From a virus, in the IMG/VR virus record IMGVR_UViG_3300045120_000193, positions 1 through 45,824 of that record: a stretch of 45,824 nt of DNA, one strand, 5' to 3'. A program made the translations under genes and the position numbers. Shown one piece after another: positions 1 through 8,688 of this stretch. Under the pieces are notes generated by a model, which saw only the letters and a list, made by a program, of their open reading frames with translations, made no database searches and was not told where the DNA came from. How positions within the stretch are numbered: position 1 is the first letter of the stretch; the number at the start of each line of letters is the position of its first letter.

Positions 1-119
1 ATCAAAATCCATCTGTGTCGGGAGCAACCCGCGATACCCTGCGGATTTCAGTTTAACGCCATACGCCCACAGATAATTGAAATCGCAGAACACAAACCAA
101 TCGTCCCGAGTCGAACGCG
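1..119. repeat. Imperfect terminal repeat, left copy
   Basis: Bases 1-119 align without gaps to 45706-45824 with 10 substitutions (109/119 identical) in the same orientation. Both copies lie in the same position and reading frame of the PurD-like gene. The simplest reading is assembly overlap of a circularly permuted or terminally redundant genome with strain variants at the two ends. A tandem gene duplication cannot be excluded from sequence alone. Confidence 0.85.
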
Positions 120-345
120 GTTGCCCAAGCAGGAACGATAGTAGCTTGTCCGCGTCCCATTTGCGCTCTAATAATCCGTCGTAAAGTGCCAGTCGTTTAT
201 GCCGCGCGTCATCCTCTTCAGGATGCTGCATCCTAAGCTTTTCCCAACGACTGACCTGACCTACCCACACGTCCTGACCTTCTTCTTGAAGGTGATACGC
301 AATCGGAAGCCCAACGCCGTCAATGTCGAAAATCGCCAGCTTCAC
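1..345 (-). CDS. PurD-like ATP-grasp protein, N-terminal part (runs off left end)
   Basis: The frame starts at GTG 345-343, overlapping the TGA of the 1375-residue gene as GTGA, and stays open to base 1 (115 codons). The N-terminus (KLAIFDIDGVGLPIAYHL) has the beta-strand/loop/helix pattern of the PurD (glycinamide ribonucleotide synthetase) N domain. The last 39 codons match the start of the right-end gene fragment with one amino-acid change (Ser/Ala). Joining the two at the terminal repeat gives an uninterrupted chain of about 451 residues, a normal PurD length. No strong ribosome binding site precedes the GTG, so translational coupling is likely. The fold is fairly secure; the substrate is not. 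Confidence 0.75.
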   Translation of the reverse strand, partial: MKLAIFDIDGVGLPIAYHLQEEGQDVWVGQVSRWEKLRMQHPEEDDARHKRLALYDGLLERKWDADKLLSFLLGQPRSTRDDWFVFCDFNYLWAYGVKLKSAGYRGLLPTQMDFD

Positions 346-3300
346 GGTACGGCGAGCAGGCTTTGTTTACGCGGACGCGATTGTCCTGCGGCTCGCTGTA
401 ACGCTTGAATCTGTTGTCGCTCCGGCGTGACATCGAACGTCCTGCTTACCGAATGACGTTCTTCGTATGTGGCCTGCGATTTTTCGCGTTTACGACGCAT
501 CATTTCCTGTAACGCTTCAGCCTGCTTAACCAGTTCGCCTTTCTGCATACCAGGCATCCAATCTGGCAACCACTTCATAAGCCGACGCGGTTCATATTTC
601 AGCGCGGAATGTTCCGAGACAGCAATGGTCGTGAGCATATCAACCAAGTGCTGCGGATTGTTGTCCTGCTTGAACGCCGTCCATTCAGCCGGGAGATTGT
701 AAATCTGGCTCAAGCCCCAAAACATATTCATTATCCGAGCTTTCTGGCTCGGATCTCCGCTGATCGCTGCCATCATATCTTTAATCGTACTCGGCGCTTG
801 TCCGCCGCCGGGGCCGAATAAAAGCGTTGTCGCGGCTACACCCAATGTTGATTGCGCGGCGTTACGCGCGCTGCGCGCGTCGTGGATTTGCGTGGCGCTA
901 TTGATCGCTTCCCCTAACGGCGCTTCCAAATAATCGTGCGGCAAATGCGTCCATCGGCCTGTGCCTCGGTAGCGCATTTCCCTGAGATAATCGAGTGATC
1001 CAAAAAACAGAATTGTCCGAATCGGATGCGAGCGTATTGCTTTCCCCAACGTGACGTACGTGCCGGTGCGCCAAGGCACGAAGAAATTGAACGGGATAGA
1101 TTTCCAGAAGTTCATGCCGCCCGAGTTCGCGTCGTACCGGATAAGATCAATCCAGACATGGTTTGCAGCATCTTGGTCGCTCAGTCCTTTGCGAACGTAA
1201 TCTTTCCAGAGCGAATAGCGCATGGCAGGATCAGCCTTTTGGAAAATGAAATTTCGTGAAGGCGTATTCGGTTTGCTGCTCTGCTGGATCGTGCGCTCAC
1301 CCCAAGTTCCAACTTCGCGCGCCATGATACCCGGAGTGCGCTCTGCTGTTTTCGGGAACGGCATCACTTTGTCGAATCTCTCCTTCAACGCGGTAGGAGT
1401 GGTTCTTGAGTACTCTGCAACGTCAGCCTTGAGCAGCGCGTTGTTGATCCTGCCCAACGCATATTTGACGAACATATTTTTGGTGACGTGCGGCAACGGA
1501 TTAACTAAATTCCAGTCCCTTAAATACGTCGTGGTCAGGCGTTGTAATTTGCCGAACGGACTTCGTGGCATGGACGACACGTTTTGTTCAAGAAACACCG
1601 CTTCCTCTGGACTGCGCGCGTAATAGGTTTTCGGTCCTAACCCGCGCACCTGAGAGATCCGCCGGTTTGGACTCGCCGCCAGCGCGTCTTTCGGATTCTC
1701 AAAGAGCACTTTCCCTTTGAGTTCACGGACAAGGTTAGCGGTGGCGTTAAGACGCGCAGAGGTTAATTCACGAATGAACACGGCTCGCGCGACAGGCTCA
1801 TACTGTGTGCCAGCCAGAATCCCCTCTTTCATCGTTGGATGGACGCGCGAATTATCGAAAGCGCCAATAGTCGTGCGCAACGATCGACCAACGGTTGTGC
1901 CAACACCGGGATTCAAATCCACAACGTCTTTCCCGTCTTCGTTGGTCAGTCGAGCAAGATACGGGTCGCCTGTGTAAACAGGTGGCTCAATCCCGAGTTC
2001 ACGGTAATCGTCGCTCTCTCGTGCTATTCTGGTTTCATCCATCAAAACGTCTTGAAACCATTTGGGGAATTTCGACAGCACCTTTTGCTTTGCAGCAAGA
2101 CGATCAGCTTTCGGGCCTTTCATCGACAATTCCAACTGGTACGCTGCCCGGAATTGTTTGACGGCTTTGTTCTCCATATCAATCAGTTCTTCGTCCGACC
2201 GGCCTCGGAGAGCTTTCCAGAACGGTTGCGCAGAAAAGTTTTCAAGGTAATCCACTGGCCCCGCGATAAACCTTTGGTGCGCGCTGATAACCGGAGTTGC
2301 GTCCGCTTCCTTTGCCTCTAGTAATTTGCGCAAGTTGTGAACTGACAAATCGCGCGGCCAAAACTTTTCCCACCACCGTTTGAAACTGTTCGTGATACGC
2401 ATCGCGTAAACGTGCTCAGGTATTCCGTCCGGCGGCGTGTCGGCTGCAAACACTGAGCCTGTAGGCGGTTTGGATTTACCGCCATCCGCGATGTTGAGCT
2501 TTGGCGGCTCGAACGTTGGCGTTTTCCCGAACAAATTGGTTTGAATCGCGTCCACGGCTTTCTGGACTGCTCGAATAATCTTTAGGCCAACGTCCGGTTG
2601 CCCGCGTCGTAGTCCCATTGCAAACAGATCGGTTGCTCCGAAACGAGCGGCTTCCAACGCCTCGGCTTTAGCGAGACTCCCGTAAACTTTTTTACCAGTG
2701 CGCAACCGCTGTTCGATTAGGTCTAGTGCGTCCGCTGGCGTTTCGACATCGAATCCTTGGGATTTAAGCAGTCCGGTCAACGAATCTATTGAGCCGCCAC
2801 CTTTTTTGAAAATATCCTGGTAACTGAGTTTCTCTCCGGTCCCGGTGACGATATTTCCTAGTCCGCCTTTCTTACCTTGAAATCCGCCTGACTTGAACAT
2901 TTCCCTGATGTTTTTCAGTTCGCCAGTGTAATGCGTTGCTTCAGGAATCAACGGAAGACCATGTTGCTTTAGAACGTCAACAAGCTCGTCGCCACCACGC
3001 GCCATATGCTGTTCCGCTTCAGCCAGTAATTCCTGCTCGTACTCCCGCTGCATCCTGAGTTTGTCGGCGGTTGATAAACCACCTGCGAACAAATCTTCTC
3101 CACCGAACATTTGTCCCTGACCAAGATCGCCTGTCGTGCCAGTCAACGGTTGTTGCCAGCCGTGTTGCACTTGCGCTTTCTTGTCCGCTTCAGCTTGCAG
3201 TTCTCGGTTAGTCCGTTCCTCGTTGGCTTGCCGCGCCAGCATTTCTTCGTCGGTTTCGGGTTTGCCCAAGTCTAGAGTCTCTGCGGGTAGTTTGGAGGTG

Positions 3301-4469
3301 ATTGGAGTTGGAGCTTGCTCTTCCTTGGAAGCGGTCGGCGTTGTTTTTTGTGCTGGAACTTCAGCAGGCTTTTCTACCAATGGTTGCAACGCTTCGTTTA
3401 AGTTTTTGGTCTGTGCTGGCGTGAGTTCATCTGGATGCGTCATGCCTGCGACCGATACCAGCGCCGTCAACGGCAGTCCTAACCCCACCGCAATCCCGCT
3501 GCCGACCTGCCATTTCTTGACCGGATCACTCGTTTCTTTGAACTCTTTCCATTGCTCCGGGAACGCTTTGATAGCTTGCGCTTCAAAGTATGCGCCGATC
3601 CCTGTCATCGCCAATTTGCCAACTAACCCGCCCGGAATAAACCCTGTGGCGCCCACTAACCCCACATTCTCAGGAGTCGTGAATTGCGCCGCAGTTTGAG
3701 AGAGTCCGGTAGCAATGGCTTCGGTCTTTTCAGGTCCAACGATTTTCCCGAGCCAATAGAGCGGACTGGTCTTGTAACCGGATTTGATGAGTTCGGATGG
3801 GATGAGTGGATCGCGATTGACCGACAACTTGTAATCCTGTTCGTCTGGATGTTGGAGCGTAGCCATTTCTTTAGGCCCAATTTCAACAGGCAACTTGCCG
3901 CCCGGTTGTTGCGACTGCGGCAAAGGTTCGGCGCGACGGACTTCAGCGTTGGGATCGAACGCGCGCGGCGCTGCGGCGCGCGGCGCGGCAGGCGCGGGAA
4001 CCTGCTTTTCGCCGGGGATAGGATCGTTCGGATCAAACCCGCGTTTCTCAATCAGCCCGAAGGATGGAGCTGCGCCGCGTATCGGCGCGTGTCGAGCTAA
4101 TTTAGGGTCTGAAGTGGCAACGTCGATCTGCCCCGGCACAAGACCACCGCCGGTATCCACGTTCCACGCGAGCACGGTGCGCCCGTTGATATTTAGCGGG
4201 AACCGTTTCCCGGTAGGCTCACCCGGCATTGCCACCGCAACGACGCTATTCGGATCGTTCTCGTTGTATTTTTCGAGCGTGTGATGGCGGAGGTCAACGT
4301 TTCCGAAGCGACCGCCACCTTGAATACCGCCCTCGACGCGCGGACTTAGACCGGCCGCTATCGTTTCCTGGCGTGTTGCCGGGAAATAAAAGGTGAGCTT
4401 TTTAGGTATAACCGGATCAGGCGGTTTAACCGGAGTATCGAAATCGGCTTCTGGATCGAAGGCCGACAT
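342..4469 (-). CDS. Large virion-associated (internal/injected) protein, 1375 aa
   Basis: This is the longest gene of the window and lies at the end of the tail/injection-protein run, the usual place for large internal proteins of short-tailed phages. The N-terminal ~200 residues are Pro/Ala-rich and low in complexity. Around residues 265-345 there are Gly/hydrophobic stretches (GLVGATGFIPGGLVGK, VGSGIAVGLGLPLTALVSVAG) that could insert into a membrane. Residues ~395-480 are charged and coiled-coil-like. The C-terminal third (from about residue 1010, LRDWNLVNPLPHVTKNMF) resembles the helical C-terminal regions of large polyvalent phage proteins that enter the cell with DNA. I see no catalytic motif. 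Its stop overlaps the PurD-like start. The virion role is inferred from size and position. Confidence 0.8.
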   Translation of the reverse strand: MSAFDPEADFDTPVKPPDPVIPKKLTFYFPATRQETIAAGLSPRVEGGIQGGGRFGNVDLRHHTLEKYNENDPNSVVAVAMPGEPTGKRFPLNINGRTVLAWNVDTGGGLVPGQIDVATSDPKLARHAPIRGAAPSFGLIEKRGFDPNDPIPGEKQVPAPAAPRAAAPRAFDPNAEVRRAEPLPQSQQPGGKLPVEIGPKEMATLQHPDEQDYKLSVNRDPLIPSELIKSGYKTSPLYWLGKIVGPEKTEAIATGLSQTAAQFTTPENVGLVGATGFIPGGLVGKLAMTGIGAYFEAQAIKAFPEQWKEFKETSDPVKKWQVGSGIAVGLGLPLTALVSVAGMTHPDELTPAQTKNLNEALQPLVEKPAEVPAQKTTPTASKEEQAPTPITSKLPAETLDLGKPETDEEMLARQANEERTNRELQAEADKKAQVQHGWQQPLTGTTGDLGQGQMFGGEDLFAGGLSTADKLRMQREYEQELLAEAEQHMARGGDELVDVLKQHGLPLIPEATHYTGELKNIREMFKSGGFQGKKGGLGNIVTGTGEKLSYQDIFKKGGGSIDSLTGLLKSQGFDVETPADALDLIEQRLRTGKKVYGSLAKAEALEAARFGATDLFAMGLRRGQPDVGLKIIRAVQKAVDAIQTNLFGKTPTFEPPKLNIADGGKSKPPTGSVFAADTPPDGIPEHVYAMRITNSFKRWWEKFWPRDLSVHNLRKLLEAKEADATPVISAHQRFIAGPVDYLENFSAQPFWKALRGRSDEELIDMENKAVKQFRAAYQLELSMKGPKADRLAAKQKVLSKFPKWFQDVLMDETRIARESDDYRELGIEPPVYTGDPYLARLTNEDGKDVVDLNPGVGTTVGRSLRTTIGAFDNSRVHPTMKEGILAGTQYEPVARAVFIRELTSARLNATANLVRELKGKVLFENPKDALAASPNRRISQVRGLGPKTYYARSPEEAVFLEQNVSSMPRSPFGKLQRLTTTYLRDWNLVNPLPHVTKNMFVKYALGRINNALLKADVAEYSRTTPTALKERFDKVMPFPKTAERTPGIMAREVGTWGERTIQQSSKPNTPSRNFIFQKADPAMRYSLWKDYVRKGLSDQDAANHVWIDLIRYDANSGGMNFWKSIPFNFFVPWRTGTYVTLGKAIRSHPIRTILFFGSLDYLREMRYRGTGRWTHLPHDYLEAPLGEAINSATQIHDARSARNAAQSTLGVAATTLLFGPGGGQAPSTIKDMMAAISGDPSQKARIMNMFWGLSQIYNLPAEWTAFKQDNNPQHLVDMLTTIAVSEHSALKYEPRRLMKWLPDWMPGMQKGELVKQAEALQEMMRRKREKSQATYEERHSVSRTFDVTPERQQIQALQRAAGQSRPRKQSLLAVP

Positions 4470-4471
4470 AA

Positions 4472-5374
4472 CTAATCCGATTCGGTTGAAGTGTCGTCAG
4501 GAGCAGCCTGCTCCGTTTCAGCCGGAGCAGAGCCCATGATTTTGCGTTTCACAACTTCATACCATTTTGCGGCACGCGGATCTTTCTGGTTTTCCCGAAT
4601 CCATTTTAGCGCACCTTGAGTCCACTCAGGGTCATCCGTCGTTTTAGCCGCCAAATCCTGCAACGATTCGATGTCGGGCTTCGACACGATCACTCCGGGA
4701 TTTCCTTTATCTGTGTCGGTTGAAGATCGGAAACCTACCCTTAGATGAGTAGCTTTGTCGTAGTCCCCTTCAGGGATGAACTCTTTCGACGCTGGCTTGT
4801 TCTCCCCTTTCGGATCGGTTTTCTTAATTGTGCCGCCCTCGTGCTGACTCGAATCGAACAGCAAACGCCTGTTCAGATTGTATTGCTTTAACCGTGAATC
4901 CAACGCCTTCTGCTGTGCCGTTACCTTTTTCTGTTCCGCTGCATCCTGATTGCCGCCAGCTACAGGAACCCATTGCTTACCGCTGAACCGCCAGACACGA
5001 CCAGATTCATCTTTCTGCGTGATCGGGCCTTGCTCTAAAGCCTTGTCGTTTTCAATTTGCTTCCTAATCGGCGCGGCGGCTTTGTACATCGTCTCCCCAA
5101 GCTTGAGCATGTCCATTTCGCCTTTCATGGCGGCGTCGAGTTGGGAACCTTTAAGCTGGCGCAAGTGCAGAATCTTCTGCGGCGATACCAACGGTTTTTC
5201 TCCCTTCGGATCAGTCGGGTCTTTCATCTGCTCCAATTCATCCAACCTAGACAAATCGTACATGGTCAACTGCTGTTCTTTCCGATGCCGTTGAATGTTT
5301 TCGGCTAGACCTTTCCCGATGTTTTCTCCGAACCCGCTCAGGGCGTGATAATAGATGTCGCCCGCTCCGGCCAT
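4472..5374 (-). CDS. Putative virion protein, helical, 300 aa
   Basis: Family not recognised. The protein is hydrophilic, rich in Lys, Glu and Gln, with predicted helical stretches (residues ~25-60 and ~150-180) and an acidic C-terminus (DDTSTESD). The Gly-rich N-terminus (MAGAGDIYYHALSGFGENIGKG) resembles the starts of phage DNA-transfer/ejection proteins. It lies 2 bases from both neighbours between an ejection-like protein and the 1375-residue protein, so a role as an internal ejection protein is a reasonable inference but not shown. Confidence 0.75.
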   Translation of the reverse strand: MAGAGDIYYHALSGFGENIGKGLAENIQRHRKEQQLTMYDLSRLDELEQMKDPTDPKGEKPLVSPQKILHLRQLKGSQLDAAMKGEMDMLKLGETMYKAAAPIRKQIENDKALEQGPITQKDESGRVWRFSGKQWVPVAGGNQDAAEQKKVTAQQKALDSRLKQYNLNRRLLFDSSQHEGGTIKKTDPKGENKPASKEFIPEGDYDKATHLRVGFRSSTDTDKGNPGVIVSKPDIESLQDLAAKTTDDPEWTQGALKWIRENQKDPRAAKWYEVVKRKIMGSAPAETEQAAPDDTSTESD

Positions 5375-5375
5375 A

Positions 5376-6161
5376 TTACTTCCTGTGCATCACGGGGTCT
5401 CGTAGTTTGGAAAGATCAATGAGTTTGTGCCCGGTCAAGGGCAACGTTATCACGGCGTCCGGTCGCACTTTGGCTACGTCCTGCGCCGTCATGCCAACCC
5501 ATCTTTCGTCGTCGCCCTTGTAGTTGAACTCTTTAATGGGGATGTCGTCAGCGGTCTTTTCCCCGGTGTCCACGATGTTTTCCTTAAACCGTTCGTCGCA
5601 CGCGCCGATCGCGGCGCCCGCAATGCTGCCGATGCTGCTTATCCCGCTACCGATGAGTCCCGCCTGTTTATTCTGGTTAGCAATCTGCGCTTGGAGATCG
5701 GCGTTCTGCGTGTTTTCAAACAGGCTATAAAGCGGATTGATAAGCTGCGCGAACGAACTGGTCGCAGTCTGCTCGGTTTGCAGTGCTGGCGTGATTAACC
5801 CTTGTTCCTGACTGATTGCCTGATTTAGCCGGTTTTGCCTGAACTGGTCACGGTTGAGAAGTGTCGCGCCTATTGCTTGGTTGCCCATCACGTTGCCGCG
5901 CGCAGCAAACTCAGATCGTGTAGCCTGCGTCACGTCCCGGTTTTGCTCCGGTGTAAGCGCACCTTGATTTTGGATAATGTTCTCAAGCCACGGAGTCGCG
6001 CCCTGCAATGCGCCCGACGCGAGTGTTCTCGATTGGTCAAGGAGCGGCTGTTTGTTGAAGAATGAATTAAACGTGGGAAGCGTTTGACCTTTGAACCCAC
6101 TGTCGATGTTCCCAAGTTCAGGTGTGATATTTGGATTACCCGCGCTAACTGAGCCGCCCAT
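5376..6161 (-). CDS. DNA-transfer-like protein with C-terminal S74-type chaperone motif, 261 aa
   Basis: Residues ~40-150 are Gln/Asn/Ala-rich and helical (RSEFAARGNVMGNQAIGATL), as in phage ejection proteins. A short hydrophobic Gly-rich stretch follows at ~165-187 (GLIGSGISSIGSIAGAAIGA). The C-terminus has the hallmark of the intramolecular chaperone / peptidase S74 family: CDERFKENI at ~188, IKEFNYKGDDERWVGMTAQDV at ~210-230, then a Pro-Asp-Ala turn. In that family the usual start is SDxRxKxNI and the domain sits behind a spike or fibre. Here there is no spike body in front and the domain is short. It overlaps the upstream gene by 17 bases. Ejection protein is the best guess. Confidence 0.8.
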   Translation of the reverse strand: MGGSVSAGNPNITPELGNIDSGFKGQTLPTFNSFFNKQPLLDQSRTLASGALQGATPWLENIIQNQGALTPEQNRDVTQATRSEFAARGNVMGNQAIGATLLNRDQFRQNRLNQAISQEQGLITPALQTEQTATSSFAQLINPLYSLFENTQNADLQAQIANQNKQAGLIGSGISSIGSIAGAAIGACDERFKENIVDTGEKTADDIPIKEFNYKGDDERWVGMTAQDVAKVRPDAVITLPLTGHKLIDLSKLRDPVMHRK

Positions 6162-6531
6162 ATTTACTCCTTGTCGTTGATTCCACTAACCGCACGAACC
6201 GCTTCATGTCGTACACCCGCATCTTGTCCTCGCTACGGCGACAAAAGCAAATCGTGTCCAAATAGCAAGGCAGTAGAGTTAGTAAGTAGCGAATGTCGCC
6301 CACACTGCATCTGATAAACCACGCTGGCTTTTTAGGTTCTCCCTCTTTCGCAAGGTCGATGATCTTAACCATCGCAAAAGCGAGAGGAGTCGAGTAAACG
6401 CACCCGGTTGAAATGTAATCCGCGAGATCAACGAAGAACGGAATCTTCGACCACTTCTCGTACATCGCCATAGCCTCGATGAACGGTTTGTGCCGCGCTA
6501 CGCTCACCCGAATTACAGGCTCAGTTTTCAC
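6145..6531 (-). CDS. Conserved-looking phage protein of unknown function, 128 aa
   Basis: The gene starts at GTG 6531-6529, overlapping the TGA of the 44-residue gene as GTGA. The protein mixes aromatic and basic residues with a hydrophobic centre (YLLTLLPCYLDTICFC). The acetyltransferase-like T7 gp13 family came to mind because of its position beside ejection proteins, but I cannot find the expected CoA-binding signature. It is a soluble protein of unknown role, probably expressed with the tail/ejection genes. Confidence 0.7.
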   Translation of the reverse strand: MKTEPVIRVSVARHKPFIEAMAMYEKWSKIPFFVDLADYISTGCVYSTPLAFAMVKIIDLAKEGEPKKPAWFIRCSVGDIRYLLTLLPCYLDTICFCRRSEDKMRVYDMKRFVRLVESTTRSKYGRLS

Positions 6532-6662
6532 AGTCCGTACGGCGTCAGCGTTTGATGCTTTTGTTTCTTTCCCTTCTTCGCCTTCGGCTTTGGCACCTTC
6601 ATAAACGAAGCAGGATTTTCGTTAATCTTCATCACGCTCGCATGATATTTTTTCGGTTTCAT
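6528..6662 (-). CDS. Small basic protein, 44 aa
   Basis: A very small Lys-rich ORF (MKPKKYHASVMKINENPASF, then a run rich in Lys and Pro). Its ATG overlaps the stop of the 24-residue ORF and its TGA overlaps the GTG of the next gene, so it fits the coupling pattern of the operon exactly. A GGAG sequence lies further upstream. Function unknown; the basic character would suit nucleic-acid binding. Confidence 0.6.
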   Translation of the reverse strand: MKPKKYHASVMKINENPASFMKVPKPKAKKGKKQKHQTLTPYGL

Positions 6663-6733
6663 GTTTTGTCTTTCTTTATTCTCCAAAGAGGTCTGCGTTT
6701 TCTGCTCGCTCTAACCTTGTCGTCTTTAGTCAT
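6659..6733 (-). CDS. Tiny basic ORF, 24 aa
   Basis: It starts 2 bases after the stop of the tail nozzle gene and ends with an ATGA overlap into the 44-residue gene. The product is almost entirely Lys, Arg and Asp with one Trp. It could be a real microprotein or only a re-initiation bridge that keeps ribosomes moving between the flanking genes. Confidence 0.4.
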   Translation of the reverse strand: MTKDDKVRASRKRRPLWRIKKDKT

Positions 6734-6735
6734 AC

Positions 6736-8688
6736 CTAAGCAATCACCTTCACCGTTTCTTCAATCGGTCTTCCTTCAACGCTCACGGAAAGTAAGTCGC
6801 ATTGTCCCTGAGAATTTTCAATCCGTAACGCCAACGCTTTTGCCATTGTGCCGACCGCGAATCGTTCCAGACTTTCCTGCTTGTTCGCGCCAACCGAATC
6901 TTCCAAACTCGCGGGCAACGTGTCAATCGGGCCAGCAGGCCAGTCGTCAAAATCTTCCACGATATAATCGTTTGAACCGCTTCCCTGCGAGTAATCTTCC
7001 CTGAGCGGCTCGTTTGGATCGTCGGTGAGCGGGTTGAAATCCTTGTGCTCAGCCTTGTAGAATTTCAGATGATCTTTCGTAAGATCGCCGTTGGTCAACT
7101 CAATTTCGTCGTTATACCCGTCACGCAGCGCAGTGATTTTAATGGACGGATCGAATGTGCGAATAGAGAGCGTCATCCGTTGATACCGCTTGAACCCGAA
7201 CGGGTTTCCCAGGTTGTAACCGCGTGTTTCGATCACGTCTTGTATCGGGAAATCTTCGCCGCTGATTACGTCTGACAACGAATCGGTGTTCAACTCCACT
7301 ACGCGCCGATTAAAGAAATCAATCGCCAAAACGGATTGGTCGCCTTGAACTTGCAAGACGTGCATAGCGTTAATCCTGAAATCCGAGTCCGGCCACGTAT
7401 CGACGCTCTCCCACATTTTGCTTACGGTATTGTAAACCAACAGCACGTTAGAACCGCCTGCCGCCTGATCTATCGGCACGGCGAAATAAGCGTAATCCCC
7501 GCACGTTACCGCAGCCACTACCCACGGCAGAAACGCGTACTGCCATTCGATGCGTTTGATTATGTCGTCAATCGGCTCGCTCACCGGCACCGGCTCGGTC
7601 GTTATCCGTTGCTGAATGACTTCGCTTAAGCGATAGATTCCCCCTGGCTCGGACAGAAACAACGTGTCGGCTCCGATTAAGACCACCCCTTTTTCAGCCA
7701 TGCAACCGATCTTGGAATTGAGCAGTTGTTGTTCGGTCAGGAACGGGTCAATCGTGAAGTTGGTGACGAGCGCGATTGACTTTTTCATAAACACTACGAC
7801 GCCTTGCTTAAAATACGGCCATAGCCTCGTGATAATGTCTGCGCGCGCAGATTCAACGTTGAACACGCCAAGGATGGGATCGTACGCGGTCCCGTCGAGA
7901 ACGTCGGTCATAATGAATTGGTCGCGCCCGATCTCAAGTTGGACTAGTTCTTGTCTCGGATTATAGAGTAAAAGTCGATTTTCAAACGGCTCTCCGTTGA
8001 ACGTGTTAGGTGTCGGTCCACTGCCCACAGGCGGATACAAAGTCAGTTTTGATCCGTTCGTCCACGTTGTAGGAGTTGTGCCGGTCGCCTGAAAAATCAC
8101 GCCAGTCGCATTAGACGCTGCGCCGACATTCGTGAAATCGTCCCCGGCAACGAAATTCGTAATTATGTAGCGCTGGTCAATGACAAGGCTACCGGATGTC
8201 TGACTGGCAAAGATTACATCGAAAGAGTGCGAAGGATCGCCGTCCCATTCGACCGGGAGATAAGTTGTTATCGGTCGCCTGTGCAACCGTACCTTCGTGA
8301 ACGATTGACTGAACTCGACAGGGCCGGGACCGACAGTCGTATTATCGGGATCGCTAATATCAATCTTGACCGGATCATGCCCGTCCTGGCACGCCCACAC
8401 GTAACTTGAGTTTTGTGTCGCGATTAAGAGCCATTCGCCGCCCATCGCGGTGTTTTGGTAAACGCCAGTGCCGACGATCAACGATTCAAACGCAGGATTG
8501 AAATCTATGGCATCCGCCATGCCACCGCGCGTTTCCGCGCGGCCTGTCCACATCCGCTTGTTCTCGGAGCGCGTCACCATGCCCGGCGCGAGAATCCCTC
8601 GGTCACGGCGCATGTCGATACCCTTAAAAACAACGTCGCCGTCCGCTTGAATCTGCGTGTCGAGTTTCCCGTATGATTGGTATCTCAT
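6736..8688 (-). CDS. Beta-propeller tail nozzle / tail stabilisation protein, 650 aa
   Basis: A long all-beta protein with repeated strands ending in aromatic-rich turns (YVWACQDG, ALVTNFTIDPF, IYRLSEVIQQRI, MWESVDTWPDSDF), the style of the tail-nozzle/tail-hub propellers of short-tailed phages (T7 gp12, P22 gp10 class). The start (QADGDVVFKGIDMRRDRGILAPGM) fits the family, which begins by listing a source term and a constant. Residues ~170-217 hold an inserted unit (DDFTNVGAASNATGVIFQATG) of a type seen in several unrelated phage tail proteins. The neighbours are tail genes on both sides. No tape measure exists in the genome, in line with a short tail. Confidence 0.75.
   Translation of the reverse strand: MRYQSYGKLDTQIQADGDVVFKGIDMRRDRGILAPGMVTRSENKRMWTGRAETRGGMADAIDFNPAFESLIVGTGVYQNTAMGGEWLLIATQNSSYVWACQDGHDPVKIDISDPDNTTVGPGPVEFSQSFTKVRLHRRPITTYLPVEWDGDPSHSFDVIFASQTSGSLVIDQRYIITNFVAGDDFTNVGAASNATGVIFQATGTTPTTWTNGSKLTLYPPVGSGPTPNTFNGEPFENRLLLYNPRQELVQLEIGRDQFIMTDVLDGTAYDPILGVFNVESARADIITRLWPYFKQGVVVFMKKSIALVTNFTIDPFLTEQQLLNSKIGCMAEKGVVLIGADTLFLSEPGGIYRLSEVIQQRITTEPVPVSEPIDDIIKRIEWQYAFLPWVVAAVTCGDYAYFAVPIDQAAGGSNVLLVYNTVSKMWESVDTWPDSDFRINAMHVLQVQGDQSVLAIDFFNRRVVELNTDSLSDVISGEDFPIQDVIETRGYNLGNPFGFKRYQRMTLSIRTFDPSIKITALRDGYNDEIELTNGDLTKDHLKFYKAEHKDFNPLTDDPNEPLREDYSQGSGSNDYIVEDFDDWPAGPIDTLPASLEDSVGANKQESLERFAVGTMAKALALRIENSQGQCDLLSVSVEGRPIEETVKVIA

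Noticed and set aside
3136-3699. 187-residue plus-strand ORF rich in Cys and Ser
   Set aside because: Antisense to the low-complexity part of the 1375-residue gene, with composition typical of a reversed Ala/Glu/Thr-rich coding region.
6145-6531. GNAT acetyltransferase-like (T7 gp13 type) protein
   Set aside because: Position fits, but the CoA-binding loop signature is not visible, so left as unknown.
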